DNA from: an uncultured Lachnospiraceae bacterium
GTDB taxonomy: Bacteria; Bacillota; Clostridia; Lachnospirales; Lachnospiraceae
DNA length: 64,000 nt
Direction: 5' to 3'
Assembly (NCBI GenBank): GCA_944383765.1
Contig: CALWQT010000007.1
Coordinates: forward strand, 53,461 to 117,460
A program made the position numbers and the translations under genes. This document shows positions 53,438 to 63,640 of this stretch, in pieces; position 1 is the stretch's first letter, and every line of letters begins with the position of its first letter. The notes below the pieces were generated by a model. It did no database searches. It saw only the letters and a program-made list of their open reading frames with translations, and was not told where the DNA came from.

Positions 53438-55813
53438 TTATTTAAATGTCACAATCGTCACGCCTGTGTCTCCTTCCCCAAATTCTCCCAGGCGGAATTC
53501 CTTTACATATTTCAGTTTCTTCAGGTGTTTATGGACGCCGGCTTTTAAGGCTCCGGTTCCCCTGCCATGAACCACACGGACTGTGTTCAGGTGGGACAGA
53601 TAAGCATCGTCCAGGTATTTATCCAGTACGGGAAGGGCTTCATCCACTGTCATACCAATGAGATTGATCTCCGGAGAGATGGTGGAAGATTTGGACATCT
53701 TAATCTTTCCGCTTCCGGTTTTGGAAATGGCAGGCCCGGTGACTACCGGTTCGTTCAGCAGCTCAATGTCTTTGATATTTACCAGGGAACGGAGAATTCC
53801 CATCTGCACATACAGATCTCCCTTGGCATTGGGGAGGGTGCTGACAGTTCCGTTCAGGTTCATGGTCAGGACTTTTACCCCGTCTCCGATCTTCAGGGAT
53901 TTTGGGGATACAGCTTTCTTCGGCTTTTTGTCCTTGGCGCCCAGAGACATGGATTTTTCCACGCCCTGAAGCTGCTCCCTTAAACGGGTACGCTCTGCTT
54001 CCAGCTGCTTGGTAAGACCGGCAGAATCTCCCAGCTTGTTGATATTCCGGATCGTCTGGTCAGCTGTTTCTTTGGCTTCCCTCAGGATTTTCTGGGCTTC
54101 CTCCCTGGCGTTTTGCAGGAGGGTCTCTTTCCGTTCGTCCAGGCGTTCCGTTTTTGCTTTCAGTTTTTTGCGCAGGTCTTCGATCTCTGCTTTGTAAGTT
54201 TCAATCTCGGCCCGCTCCCGTTCAATGGTCACCCGGTTTTCTTCCAGATGGGCCAGCAGGTCCTCAAAGGTTTCATCCTGTTCTTCCAGATGGTTTTTGG
54301 CATCTTCAATGATATAATCCGGCAGTCCCAGTTTTCTGGAAATGGCGAATGCATTGCTCTTTCCCGGGATACCGATCAGAAGACGGTAGGTAGGGCGGAG
54401 AGTCTCCACGTTAAATTCACAGCAGGCATTTTCCACACCGGGAGTAGTGAGAGCAAAGACTTTCAGCTCACTGTAATGGGTGGTAGCCATGGTGCGGCAT
54501 TTCATGTTGTGGAGGAAAGACAGAATGGAAATAGCCAGTGCGGCGCCTTCTGTAGGGTCTGTCCCGGCTCCCAGTTCGTCAAACAGGCAGAGAGAATTGG
54601 AATCTGCCTGTTCCAGGATTTTCACAATATTGGTCATGTGGGAAGAAAATGTACTGAGGCTCTGTTCAATGCTCTGTTCATCGCCGATATCTGCGAATAC
54701 ATCTTCAAATACAGCCAGTTCCGAGCCGTCGAAGGCAGGAATATGGAGGCCTGCCTGTCCCATGAGGGTGAAAAGCCCAACGGTTTTCAGGGAAACGGTT
54801 TTTCCGCCTGTATTGGGACCGGTAACGATAAGAAGATCAAAATCCTGACCCAGATGAATGTTGATGGGAACCACTTTCTGCGGGTCCAGAAGAGGGTGGC
54901 GGCCATCCTTGATGCGTATCCGCCGCTGCCGGTTGAATACCGGGGCGGAACAGTTAAAATGTCTGGATAAAGAAGCTTTGGCAAAAATAAAATCCAGTTT
55001 TACCAGAATGTCCTGATTGATTTTCAGTTCTTCCAGATAAGGCGCCAGCTGGTTGCTCAGATCTGCCAGCACGGCTTCGATTTCCTTCTGTTCCTGGATT
55101 TCCAGTGTGCGCAGATCGTTATTTAAACGGATAATGGCCATGGGCTCAATAAACAGGGTAGAACCGGTGGATGACTGATCGTGGACCATACCGGCAACCT
55201 GGCTTTTGTGTTCTGCCTTTACAGGAAGGCAGTACCGGCCATCCCTCATGGTAATGACAGCTTCCTGAAGATAGGAACGGCTGCTGTTTAAGATAGCGTT
55301 CATCTGGGAATGTATCTTATCCTGTATGCTTTTCATGGAGCGGCGGACATGGCGAAGCCCCGGACTGGCGTCATCGCTCACCTCATCTTCCGAGAGGATA
55401 CAGCGTTTGATCTCATTATTCACCGGAGTCAGCGGTTCCAGGGAACGGAACATTTCTTCCAGGGAATCATCAGGAAATTCAGAGTCTTCATGCCGGCCGT
55501 ATGCCTTGATCCTGGCAGATGCAGTCAGAAGGGAACTGATGGCCAGCAGTTCGGTAATGCTTAGAGAACTGCCAATATCCAGACGTTTCAGAGAATCCCG
55601 GATATCCCGGATGCCTCCGAAAGAAACGCTCCCTTTCTGCCGTACACGGGTGACCGCATCGCTGGTTTCCGACTGGGACTGGACAACCTCATCAAAGTCT
55701 GAAGAGGGGACCAGATTCCGGCACATTTCTTTTGCCAGGGGAGATGCGGCATATTCCGCCAGTTTTTCTATAATCTTATCGTATTCCAATGTGTGCAGTG
55801 CTTTCTGATTCAT
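53438..55813 (-). CDS. mutS2: Endonuclease MutS2
   Basis: A 791-residue MutS-type ATPase with nuclease domain. In Firmicutes it limits recombination and, as RqcU, helps resolve collided ribosomes. It lacks the MutS mismatch-binding N-terminus. Walker A is VTGPNTGGKTVSLKTVG, Walker B is FDELGAGTDP, and a long coiled coil lies at about 515-600. The C-terminal Smr domain ends with HLNTVRVVHGRGTGALK. The ATG has AGGTGA. It probably shares a transcript with the downstream two-component system. Confidence 0.95.
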   Translation of the reverse strand: MNQKALHTLEYDKIIEKLAEYAASPLAKEMCRNLVPSSDFDEVVQSQSETSDAVTRVRQKGSVSFGGIRDIRDSLKRLDIGSSLSITELLAISSLLTASARIKAYGRHEDSEFPDDSLEEMFRSLEPLTPVNNEIKRCILSEDEVSDDASPGLRHVRRSMKSIQDKIHSQMNAILNSSRSYLQEAVITMRDGRYCLPVKAEHKSQVAGMVHDQSSTGSTLFIEPMAIIRLNNDLRTLEIQEQKEIEAVLADLSNQLAPYLEELKINQDILVKLDFIFAKASLSRHFNCSAPVFNRQRRIRIKDGRHPLLDPQKVVPINIHLGQDFDLLIVTGPNTGGKTVSLKTVGLFTLMGQAGLHIPAFDGSELAVFEDVFADIGDEQSIEQSLSTFSSHMTNIVKILEQADSNSLCLFDELGAGTDPTEGAALAISILSFLHNMKCRTMATTHYSELKVFALTTPGVENACCEFNVETLRPTYRLLIGIPGKSNAFAISRKLGLPDYIIEDAKNHLEEQDETFEDLLAHLEENRVTIERERAEIETYKAEIEDLRKKLKAKTERLDERKETLLQNAREEAQKILREAKETADQTIRNINKLGDSAGLTKQLEAERTRLREQLQGVEKSMSLGAKDKKPKKAVSPKSLKIGDGVKVLTMNLNGTVSTLPNAKGDLYVQMGILRSLVNIKDIELLNEPVVTGPAISKTGSGKIKMSKSSTISPEINLIGMTVDEALPVLDKYLDDAYLSHLNTVRVVHGRGTGALKAGVHKHLKKLKYVKEFRLGEFGEGDTGVTIVTFK

Positions 55814-55983
55814 ACTATATCACCTGCTTTGCTTATTTGCTGCAGTTTCAAAAACCTGTAATAGGTAAACATACGCACTATAAAGTATAACAAAAAACAT
55901 CAGGATTTCCTAGAGGATTCCCCGGTTATTTTCTTACATTTCCCGTAACAGGAAGGGATGTTCCGGTTTCGAGCAATCCTGTC

Positions 55984-56012
55984 TTGCATAAATGGGAGAA
56001 GGACCTTATAAT
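55984..56012 (+). promoter_or_regulatory. Promoter of the HtrA-like gene
   Basis: TTGCAT (55984-55989), 17 bases, then a perfect TATAAT (56007-56012), 57 bases before the ATG at 56070. The rest of the 256-base gap to mutS2 holds no gene. Confidence 0.6.
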
Positions 56013-56069
56013 AGGAATAGGTTTTTGCAGCTGTAGGCTGGAGAATTCTTGAAAGTTGGGAGGTGTTTT

Positions 56070-57383
56070 ATGCCAGAAGATAATAAGCTGGATCAGGAGC
56101 CAACGGATAAACGTCAGTTCATCAATGAAAAGATTGTAAAACAGCCTCTGAGCAGGAGAGAACTTGCAGGCCGGGCAGCGGTATTCGCCGGATTTGGAGC
56201 CGTATTCGGAGTGGTTGCAGCTGTTACCTTTGTGCTTGCCTGCCCTGCGTTGGAAAGCTGTACGGGAAAGGAAGAGGACACGGAACAGACAGCGGTCAGT
56301 ATTCCCAGAGATGAAGAAGTACCTCCCACCACTGTGGCAGAGGAACCATCATCGGAAGCACCGTCAGAAGAACCGATTGAAGAGCAGGTGGAAAAAGCGG
56401 TGGCCGGATACCGGTTTACCATAGATGATTTCAGGAATATCTATGCGCCTTTAAAACAGACAGCGGCTGATGTGGATAAAAGTATTGTAACGGTCCATTC
56501 CGTGCGTCACGAAACGGACTGGTTCAACAATCCTGTGGAAAATACCGGATATTATGCAGGGGCGGTGATCGCGGAAACCGGCACGGAATATCTGATCCTG
56601 ACTACGGAAGAGGCGGTGACCCAGGCAGATGCCATCCGGGTGACCTTCAGCGATGATACGGAAGTATCCGGCACAAAGAAACAGACTGATAAAGTCAGCG
56701 GAATGTCTGTGATCAGTGTGAGCAAAGCAGATGTGGACAACGCAATGGTAGAAAAGGTTCAGGTCCTTCCCCTGGGAAATTCCCATCAGATGAAAATGGG
56801 AGATGTGGTCATTGCGGTGGGAAGTCCCATCGGGGTAGTTCATTCCATTGACTATGGAACCATTGATTACGTTGCGAAAAATGTGGCGGTAGCAGATGGC
56901 AGTATCAGGATTCTTTATACGGATGCCAGCGGCAATGCAGAAAAAGGAACGTTCCTGATGAATCTGTCCGGTGAGATCGTAGGCTGGGTAACGACTCAGT
57001 TTGCCAATGACAATGTAAAAGGGACTACGGCTGTAGTTGGTATATCCGATTATAAAGGCGTGATCGAACGTATGAGCAATGGTATGGGTACTGCATACCT
57101 GGGTATTAAGGGACAGGATATTACCAGAGATATGGAAGCCCAGGGACTTCCGGCAGGAATCTACATTACTGAGGTGGTTTCCGGCAGTCCTGCTTATGAA
57201 GCGGGTATCCAGAATGGAGATATTCTGACAGAGATAGCCGGGCAGAAAGTGAGTACAGTCCGAAACATGCAGCAGATTGTAGAAGGGCTGCAGACAGGAA
57301 GTACTATTTCCGTACAGGTAAAACGCAATGGACGGGATGAATATAAAGAACTGGAATATCAGGTAACAGTAGGAGCCAGGTAA
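56070..57383 (+). CDS. HtrA-like PDZ protein lacking the protease triad (pseudoprotease)
   Basis: A 437-residue membrane-anchored protein with the HtrA layout. A cytoplasmic start comes first, then one membrane segment (about 32-55), an acidic Pro/Glu linker, a trypsin-like domain (about 125-330) and a PDZ domain (about 345-430; YLGIKGQDIT, GSPAYEAGIQNGDILTEI). The trypsin fold is recognisable (LPLGNSHQMKMGDVVIAVGS), yet all catalytic positions are changed. The usual His is Glu181 in TTEEAV, the usual Asp is Gly211 in SGMSVIS, and the usual Ser is Ala290 in SGNAEKG. It is therefore probably not a protease but a binding or sensing protein. The ATG has GGGAGGTG. An upstream TTG start at 56049 is less likely. 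Confidence 0.85.
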   Translation: MPEDNKLDQEPTDKRQFINEKIVKQPLSRRELAGRAAVFAGFGAVFGVVAAVTFVLACPALESCTGKEEDTEQTAVSIPRDEEVPPTTVAEEPSSEAPSEEPIEEQVEKAVAGYRFTIDDFRNIYAPLKQTAADVDKSIVTVHSVRHETDWFNNPVENTGYYAGAVIAETGTEYLILTTEEAVTQADAIRVTFSDDTEVSGTKKQTDKVSGMSVISVSKADVDNAMVEKVQVLPLGNSHQMKMGDVVIAVGSPIGVVHSIDYGTIDYVAKNVAVADGSIRILYTDASGNAEKGTFLMNLSGEIVGWVTTQFANDNVKGTTAVVGISDYKGVIERMSNGMGTAYLGIKGQDITRDMEAQGLPAGIYITEVVSGSPAYEAGIQNGDILTEIAGQKVSTVRNMQQIVEGLQTGSTISVQVKRNGRDEYKELEYQVTVGAR

Positions 57384-57437
57384 TCGCCTGGCTTCCGTAT
57401 TTCTATAAAAATAATCGGTGATAAAGGAGACGGAAAC

Positions 57438-58382
57438 ATGAAATATATTGCAAATCTTCGGGAAGGAATGCATGTTTCAGAAGTATATCTGTGCAAAACA
57501 AAACAGATTGCCCTGACGAAAACAGGAAAAGAATACGGCAGCCTTCTTCTTCAGGATAAAACGGGAACGGTGGATGCTAAGATCTGGGATCTTGGTTCAC
57601 CGGGAATCGGAAATTTTGAAACTCTGGATTATGTGTATGTGGATGCAGATGTGACGGTATTCCAGGGCACGAACCAGCTGAACGTAAAACGGATCCGGGT
57701 AGCAGAAGATGTGGAGTACATACCGGAAGATTACCTGCCGGTGTCTTCTAAAAACATTGATGAAATGTATCAGACCCTGGAAAGCTACATTGCTTCCCTG
57801 AAAAACCGGTATCTTCAGGATCTGGCCAGAAGTTTCTTTGTGGAAGACCAGAAATTTGCAAAAGGGTTTAAATCCCATTCTGCAGCAAAAAGCGTTCACC
57901 ATGGATTTGTGGGAGGTCTGTTGGAACATACGCTGAGCGTGGTGCAGCTTTGCGATTTCTTTGCAAAACAGTATCCGGCACTTAACAGAGATTTATTATT
58001 GACGGCAGCCATGTTCCATGACATCGGAAAGACAAAAGAGCTGTCAGCATTTCCGGAAAATGATTACACCGATGCCGGGCAGCTGTTAGGCCATATTGTG
58101 ATCGGTTCCCAGATGGTAATGGCAAAGATTGAGACAATGCCGGGATTTCCCCAGAAGCTGGCTGCAGAACTGATCCATTGTATCCTTGCCCACCACGGGG
58201 AACTGGAATATGGGTCTCCCAAGAAACCTGCATTATTGGAGGCGCTGGCGCTGAATTTTGCGGACAACACAGATGCCAAGATGGAGACCATGCTGGAAGC
58301 ACTGAACGGAGCCGGAGATACGAAGGGGTGGATAGGATTTAACCGCTTCCTGGACAGCAATATCAGAAAAACAGAAGGCTGA
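57438..58382 (+). CDS. OB-fold and HD-domain protein (YhaM-like 3'-5' exoribonuclease)
   Basis: A 314-residue protein with an N-terminal OB fold (about 15-90; YGSLLLQDKTGTVDAKIWDL) and an HD domain (about 155-290). The HD domain holds HHGFVGGLLEHTLSVVQL, MFHDIGKTKEL, LGHIVIGSQM and CILAHHGELEYGS, giving the metal-binding His and Asp residues. This is the layout of YhaM exoribonucleases that trim RNA and possibly DNA 3' ends. The ATG has AAAGGAGAC. rlmD follows 6 bases later. Confidence 0.92.
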   Translation: MKYIANLREGMHVSEVYLCKTKQIALTKTGKEYGSLLLQDKTGTVDAKIWDLGSPGIGNFETLDYVYVDADVTVFQGTNQLNVKRIRVAEDVEYIPEDYLPVSSKNIDEMYQTLESYIASLKNRYLQDLARSFFVEDQKFAKGFKSHSAAKSVHHGFVGGLLEHTLSVVQLCDFFAKQYPALNRDLLLTAAMFHDIGKTKELSAFPENDYTDAGQLLGHIVIGSQMVMAKIETMPGFPQKLAAELIHCILAHHGELEYGSPKKPALLEALALNFADNTDAKMETMLEALNGAGDTKGWIGFNRFLDSNIRKTEG

Positions 58383-58388
58383 TAAGAT

Positions 58389-59762
58389 ATGGAAATGAAA
58401 AAGAATGATATATTTACGGTTGCCATTGAAGATATGAGTGAGGACGGAGCCGGAATCGGGAAGACAGACGGATATATCTGGTTTATAAAAGATACGGTCA
58501 TAGGAGATGTGGTGGAAGCCAGTGTGATGAAACAGAAGAAACAGTATGGCTTTGCCCGCCTGGTGAAAATCCTTACACCGTCCCTTCATCGGGTGGAAGA
58601 ACCATGCCCGGTGGCGAAGCGGTGCGGAGGCTGCCAGCTCCAGGCCATGGATTATGAGGAGCAGCTGCGTTTTAAGGAGTGGAAGGTGAAGAATAATCTG
58701 ATCCGCCTGGGAGGGATTTCTCCGGAGACTCTGTCCATGGAGCCTATCATGGGAATGGACCATCCGTGGAGATACCGGAATAAGGCCCAGTTTCCCTTTG
58801 GAAAAAGCAAAGACGGCAGGATCATTACCGGATTTTATGCCGGCAGGACCCATGCTATCATTGAACATGAGGATTGCCTGCTGGGAGTGGAAGAGAACCG
58901 GAGGATTCTTGAGATTATCCGGGATTTTATGAAAGAATACGGGATAGAACCCTATGATGAGGCGGAACACCGGGGGCTGGTCCGCCATGCACTGATCCGA
59001 AAGGGATTCCGCACCGGCGAGATCATGGTGTGCCTGGTGATCAATGGAAAACGGCTTCCGGAAGCAGACATACTGGCGGAAAGGCTGCAGGCAGTACCTG
59101 GAATGACCAGCTTTTCTTTTTCAGTCAATAAGGACAGGACCAATGTGATCATGGGGCGGGAAATTGTAAATGTGGCAGGACCGGGATTTATCTCGGATTA
59201 TATCGGTGATATCCGGTATCAGATTTCCCCTCTGTCCTTTTATCAGGTGAATCCGGTACAGACGGAAAAGCTTTACCGTACAGCTCTGGAATATGCAGGG
59301 CTGACGGGCAATGAAACGGTGTGGGACCTGTACTGCGGAATCGGAACGATTTCTCTGTTTCTGGCCCAGAAAGCAAAAAAAGTTTACGGGGTGGAGATCA
59401 TACCCCAGGCTATTGAAGATGCCAGAAGAAATGCAGAAATCAACGGTCTGAAGAATGCAGAATTTTTTGTAGGCCAGGCGGAAGAGGTGCTTCCGGAACA
59501 GTATGAAAAGAATCATGCCAGAGCGGATGTGATCGTAGTGGACCCGCCAAGAAAGGGCTGCGATGAAAAGTGCCTGGAAACTATCGTAAAGATGGAGCCG
59601 CAGCGGGTGGTGTATGTGAGCTGCGATTCCGCCACCCTGGCCAGAGATGTGAAATACCTGGCGGCTCACGGATATGAGCTGAAGAGGGTACGGTGTTGTG
59701 ATATGTTCCCGTGGAGCGGGCATGTGGAGACGGTAGTATTGATGTCACGGGTTGACCAGTAA
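58389..59762 (+). CDS. rlmD: 23S rRNA (uracil(1939)-C(5))-methyltransferase
   Basis: Methylates U1939 of 23S rRNA using SAM. The 457 residues start with a TRAM domain (about 5-62). The iron-sulfur cysteines are in CPVAKRCGGCQ plus a further Cys near residue 165. The methyltransferase core has WDLYCGIGTISLFLA and VDPPRKGCDEKC. The nucleophile region and end carry CDMFPWSGHVETVVLM. The gene ends shortly after this conserved motif (SRVDQ). A recombinase cluster begins about 290 bases further on. The rum/rlmD gene is a known integration target for serine-recombinase elements in streptococci. The start could be either of two close ATGs. Confidence 0.94.
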   Translation: MEMKKNDIFTVAIEDMSEDGAGIGKTDGYIWFIKDTVIGDVVEASVMKQKKQYGFARLVKILTPSLHRVEEPCPVAKRCGGCQLQAMDYEEQLRFKEWKVKNNLIRLGGISPETLSMEPIMGMDHPWRYRNKAQFPFGKSKDGRIITGFYAGRTHAIIEHEDCLLGVEENRRILEIIRDFMKEYGIEPYDEAEHRGLVRHALIRKGFRTGEIMVCLVINGKRLPEADILAERLQAVPGMTSFSFSVNKDRTNVIMGREIVNVAGPGFISDYIGDIRYQISPLSFYQVNPVQTEKLYRTALEYAGLTGNETVWDLYCGIGTISLFLAQKAKKVYGVEIIPQAIEDARRNAEINGLKNAEFFVGQAEEVLPEQYEKNHARADVIVVDPPRKGCDEKCLETIVKMEPQRVVYVSCDSATLARDVKYLAAHGYELKRVRCCDMFPWSGHVETVVLMSRVDQ

Positions 59763-60011
59763 GGCGTAAAAAGTGCCATATTTCCTGTGCTTTTTCGGCA
59801 ATTCACCGGTGACAGCGTCAGGCCCAAATAGCGGAAAAATTGCATCGACAAAACATATCCAGGGTGCTTGCCAGACAGCTAAGTTGTCGATATGGATGTG
59901 AACAGGTTGAGTGGGCTGTTTGGATGTTTTTGGGGCAGAGTTGAGTTCGTGGTTTGGATAACAGGGAGTTGTGGCTGTGAGATAGATGTTGAGGATATTT
60001 TAAAATAGAAG
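59763..60011. other. Gene-free stretch between rlmD and the recombinases, possible attachment region
   Basis: About 250 bases with no convincing reading frame in either strand and no clear RNA. It is the likely place for the left end (attachment site) of the element carrying the recombinases, but no core repeat can be shown because the other end is outside the window. Confidence 0.4.
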
Positions 60012-60051
60012 AAGGCTCCCACACTGCCGTTATAGGTAGTAGGGGAGCCTT
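60012..60051. terminator. Terminator at the end of the recombinase operon
   Basis: AAGGCTCCC (60012-60020) pairs with GGGAGCCTT (60043-60051). On the minus strand, 4 bases after the recombinase stop, it is followed by a T-rich stretch. It can also work in the plus direction. Confidence 0.7.
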
Positions 60052-60054
60052 TGT

Positions 60055-61617
60055 TTATGCTTCAATTTCGATTGTAATCCCGGATCTGAATTCCACGATG
60101 AACTGACTCTCAAATACGGTGATTTTGGCGATCAGTCTTTTAACCAGAAGCTCGTCAAACTCTGTGACGATGGTCGGCTGACTTTTGATGAAGTCCTGAA
60201 GGCTGTTGATCTGTTTCAACTGTTCATCCATGCGTGTGCTATTCACCTCGGCTTGCTTGCGCATGTCCCGGAGACGTAAAATTTCATCTGCAATGGCATC
60301 GTAGTCATCCTTCTGGTTGGCCTTTTTCAATAGCTCTTTTTGAAGCTCCTGCAGGCGCTCGTCTATGACCTCCGGGGACAACGTATCTCCCTGGCGGATT
60401 ACTGTTGCAATATTGCTTTGTAGGGTTTTCAGGAAATCATCCTTTTCACAAAGCACTTGGTTAATGGCATCGATGGAAACCTGTTCAAGAAGACCTTCGT
60501 TTACTGTTCGGCTACGGCAGGCATGGCCGGTATTTTCTAACCGACTGCAGCAGCGCCATACGATGGATTTGCAGCCGCGATTATTCCAGTGGACACGGCG
60601 GTAGAATTCCCCGCAGTCCCCGCAGAAGACCATCTGTGCAAAACAGTGCTTGCAGGAATAGCTGCGGCGCTTCCCGTTTTTACTGGTGCGAACGACTCTC
60701 CTGCGTACCAGTTCTTCCTGGACCAGCAGGAAAATGTCTTTGGGAATGATGGCTTCATGGTCGCTCTCCACATAATACTGAGGGACGGTGCCGTTGTTCT
60801 TGATGCGTTTTTTGGTCAGAAAATCGGTTGTGTAGGTTTTTTGCAGCAGAGCATCTCCCATGTATTTTTCGTTGCGTAGAATTTTGTTGATGGTGCTGGT
60901 GTGCCATTTGACTTTGCCTGCGCCCGTCAAAACCCCATCCCGTTCCAGACCAGCGGCAATCTTATCCATGCTAAATCCCTCCAGGTATTCCCGGTAGATG
61001 CGCCGCACGATTTCTGCCTGGTTGGGATCAATGATCAGATGACCGTCAGCATCCTTAGTGTAGCCGAGGAAACGGTTATGATTTACCTGTACATGGCCTT
61101 GCTGGTAGCGGTATTGTAGTCCCAGCTTGATGTTCTGGGATAGACTCTGACTTTCCTGCTGAGCCAGGGAAGCCATTATAGTCAGAAGAACCTCTCCTTT
61201 GGAATCCATTGTGTTTATGGATTCTTTTTCGAAGAACACAGGGATGTTTTTCTCCTTGAGTTGGCGGATATATTTCAGGCAATCCAGGGTGTTTCTGGCA
61301 AAACGGCTTATGGATTTAGTGATAATCATGTCAATATTTCCGTCCATGCATTCATCGATCATGCGGTTAAACTCGGTACGCTTTTTGGTGTTGGTACCTG
61401 TGATGCCTTCGTCGGCAAATATACCGGCCAGTACCCAGTCCGGATTCTTTGAAATATATTCCGTATAATGTTCGATTTGGGCTTCATAGCTGGTAGCCTG
61501 CTCATCGCTGTCAGTACTGACACGGCAGTACGCTGCGACTCGGAGCTTTGGCTTTTGTCCTCTCTTTACATTGTTTCCTACCTGTCTTTTGGCAGGAATT
61601 ACCATTACATTTCCCAT
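60055..61617 (-). CDS. Large serine recombinase (third of a triplet)
   Basis: A 520-residue site-specific recombinase. The resolvase catalytic domain (about 24-170) has the nucleophile Ser34 in [13 protein letters not shown] and the helper motif [12 protein letters not shown]. The Recombinase domain (about 190-290) contains [17 protein letters not shown] zinc ribbon ([16 protein letters not shown] with [11 protein letters not shown]) and a coiled-coil C-terminus follow. It should integrate or excise a mobile element. Its start overlaps the stop of the truncated recombinase gene (TAATG). Confidence 0.94.
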   Translation of the reverse strand: MGNVMVIPAKRQVGNNVKRGQKPKLRVAAYCRVSTDSDEQATSYEAQIEHYTEYISKNPDWVLAGIFADEGITGTNTKKRTEFNRMIDECMDGNIDMIITKSISRFARNTLDCLKYIRQLKEKNIPVFFEKESINTMDSKGEVLLTIMASLAQQESQSLSQNIKLGLQYRYQQGHVQVNHNRFLGYTKDADGHLIIDPNQAEIVRRIYREYLEGFSMDKIAAGLERDGVLTGAGKVKWHTSTINKILRNEKYMGDALLQKTYTTDFLTKKRIKNNGTVPQYYVESDHEAIIPKDIFLLVQEELVRRRVVRTSKNGKRRSYSCKHCFAQMVFCGDCGEFYRRVHWNNRGCKSIVWRCCSRLENTGHACRSRTVNEGLLEQVSIDAINQVLCEKDDFLKTLQSNIATVIRQGDTLSPEVIDERLQELQKELLKKANQKDDYDAIADEILRLRDMRKQAEVNSTRMDEQLKQINSLQDFIKSQPTIVTEFDELLVKRLIAKITVFESQFIVEFRSGITIEIEA

Positions 61618-62033
61618 TATTTCACCTCACAATCAATCAGGCTGTAAATATATTCAGCCTGTGCAGCTGGATTGTCATAATGCTTCTCAATCTTACGGAT
61701 AGAAAAGAGAGTGGGGATTTTGATTGACCTCGGGGGTGTGGCTTTGTTTAACCTGCCCAGCGCAGAGGCACGTTTCATGAGCTCTTCCTGCGCCCTGCTG
61801 AAGGTTGCCTTATCGATGATTGCCGGATAGAAGTCATCCCCAAGATAATGCTTTGTCATTAGTAAGCGCTTTGACGTTCCGTGATAGGTTTCGATTCCGG
61901 CTTTTGCCGCAGCGGTTTTCAGACTCATACCGGAGAGATAATTCTCATAGAGTCGGCGAAGCTTTGCGGCAGATTCCTCGTCTATTACTGCAATTCCGTT
62001 TTCTATCCGATATCCGAAGGGCGTGTGTCCCAT
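61617..62033 (-). CDS. Short recombinase protein without the catalytic domain
   Basis: A 138-residue protein whose start ([20 protein letters not shown]) and following helix-rich part match the DNA-binding Recombinase domain of large serine integrases. The N-terminal resolvase domain with the catalytic Ser is absent. It starts 4 bases after the upstream recombinase stop and its own stop overlaps the next start, so it is translated as part of the cluster and is probably an accessory subunit, not a decayed gene. AGGAAAGGATG precedes the ATG. Confidence 0.8.
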   Translation of the reverse strand: MGHTPFGYRIENGIAVIDEESAAKLRRLYENYLSGMSLKTAAAKAGIETYHGTSKRLLMTKHYLGDDFYPAIIDKATFSRAQEELMKRASALGRLNKATPPRSIKIPTLFSIRKIEKHYDNPAAQAEYIYSLIDCEVK

Positions 62034-62037
62034 TTCA

Positions 62038-63597
62038 TCACATCCTTTCCTTTAAGGTCAGCCCGCATTTTAACTCAAAGGCAACTGCATGCCTGGAAAG
62101 CACAAGAATCCGGTTTACCGTTTGATCAAATAGATTTTCATCAAAGGCATCTAACATCACGGCTTTTTCAGCATATTTCAGTAAGACCATGGCAGCCTTA
62201 AGCTCCGAAGTATCGCCCGAAAGGCGCTCGCTTAGGACATTGATTTCCGTGCGGTATTGCTCTGCTTGGGATAAGAGTGCATTGTTTTCTTCATTATAAA
62301 GAATCTGGTCAATGTAGCCTTGGGCCATCAGTTTTGTCAAAGTTTCTCTTTGACCGGCATTTTCTAACAGCAGGCTCTGAAGCTCTTGAATTCTGTGCAG
62401 GGAAACATCCTTATTGTTATCCTTAAGGGCATTCACATAGGGAATCAGTATCATGCGATGTCCAAAGACAAGTTTGTTGATCATTGTCACAAAAGCAGCC
62501 TTCAGATCATCGTCACGAATGTATTTCATGGAGCAGCGGCTTTTATCATCGATGTGAGTGCAGCAGCACCAGGCGATATATTTGTGGGTTGAGCAGGTGT
62601 GGATTCGCCGTTTAAACACATCTCCGCATTCGCCGCATAATATTTTTCCGGAGAAGCAGTAGCGATTCTGGTATTTTCCACAGCCCTTTTCTATCCCTTT
62701 TTCTATTCCCCGTTGTGCTACCAGTGCGCTGACAGCTTCAAATTCTTCTCGGGTGATAATTGCCTCGTGGTGATCGGAAAGAGCATAGCGATCTCTTTCA
62801 CCGTTGTTGGTGTGCCGGTTGAAGCTTGAGTCCGTATAGGTTTTCTGAAAAATAACATCACCGGTGTATTTTTCGTTGGCAAGCATACCGCGTATTGTTG
62901 TGGCAGTCCATCGACCTCCTTTTTTGCTGGGAATGTTATTACTGTTCAGCTCATTCGCAATAACCTGGGTACCTTTTCCGGAAAGCACCTGTGTAAAAAT
63001 CCAGCGGACGATCCTTGCCTGATCCGGATTTATGATCATCTGCTTGCCATCCCATTCATATCCGTAGGGCGGATAGCTGAGTTTAAAGGTTCCGTTTTGG
63101 AAGCGTTTCTGAATCGACCATTTATTATTTTCGGAAATGGAAGTAGATTCTCCTTCAGCAATACTGCTTAATATGGCAAGAAAGAGCTCACTTTCCATGG
63201 AGCCGGTGTTCAGATTTTCTTTCTCAAAATAAACCGGAATGTTCAGCTCTAAAAGTTTGCGTACCATTTCGAGACAGTCAGTAGTATTACGGGCAAAGCG
63301 ACTGATAGATTTGGTGATGATAAAGTCGATTTTTCCGGCTCTGCAGTCTGCAATCATCTGCAACAGCGCTGGCCTTTTTTCCTTTTTTGTGCCGGAGACC
63401 CCTTCATCATAGTATAATCCTGCAAAGAGCCAATCCTCACGGCTTGAAATATAATTTTCATAATGGCTTTTTTGCGCCTCCAGACTTTCAAGCTGTGCGT
63501 CTGAGTCTGTGGAAACACGGCAATAGGCGGCAACACGGAGCTTCTTTTTCGACAACTGCTGATGGCTGTTTCCCTTGATTTTTGTGACCTTTTTCAA
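62038..63597 (-). CDS. Large serine recombinase (first of a triplet)
   Basis: A 519-residue recombinase with the same layout as its partner downstream: catalytic Ser29 in [25 protein letters not shown], Recombinase domain, zinc ribbon (LCGECGDVFKRRIHTC and CCTHIDDKSRC) and coiled-coil tail. The two large proteins are clearly related but diverged. The start is TTG at 63597, chosen because GGGAGGTGAAG lies about 6 bases upstream. A longer frame to 63678 would run into the SHOCT gene and lacks a site. Confidence 0.92.
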   Translation of the reverse strand: MKKVTKIKGNSHQQLSKKKLRVAAYCRVSTDSDAQLESLEAQKSHYENYISSREDWLFAGLYYDEGVSGTKKEKRPALLQMIADCRAGKIDFIITKSISRFARNTTDCLEMVRKLLELNIPVYFEKENLNTGSMESELFLAILSSIAEGESTSISENNKWSIQKRFQNGTFKLSYPPYGYEWDGKQMIINPDQARIVRWIFTQVLSGKGTQVIANELNSNNIPSKKGGRWTATTIRGMLANEKYTGDVIFQKTYTDSSFNRHTNNGERDRYALSDHHEAIITREEFEAVSALVAQRGIEKGIEKGCGKYQNRYCFSGKILCGECGDVFKRRIHTCSTHKYIAWCCCTHIDDKSRCSMKYIRDDDLKAAFVTMINKLVFGHRMILIPYVNALKDNNKDVSLHRIQELQSLLLENAGQRETLTKLMAQGYIDQILYNEENNALLSQAEQYRTEINVLSERLSGDTSELKAAMVLLKYAEKAVMLDAFDENLFDQTVNRILVLSRHAVAFELKCGLTLKERM

Positions 63598-63640
63598 TGG
63601 CTTCACCTCCCTTCGGTAGTGTGACATATTACCTCTGAAG

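Noticed and set aside
59763..60011. Leftover coding sequence of rlmD or a phage gene after the rlmD stop
   Set aside because: I looked for a readable frame and found only short, stop-interrupted ones in both strands.
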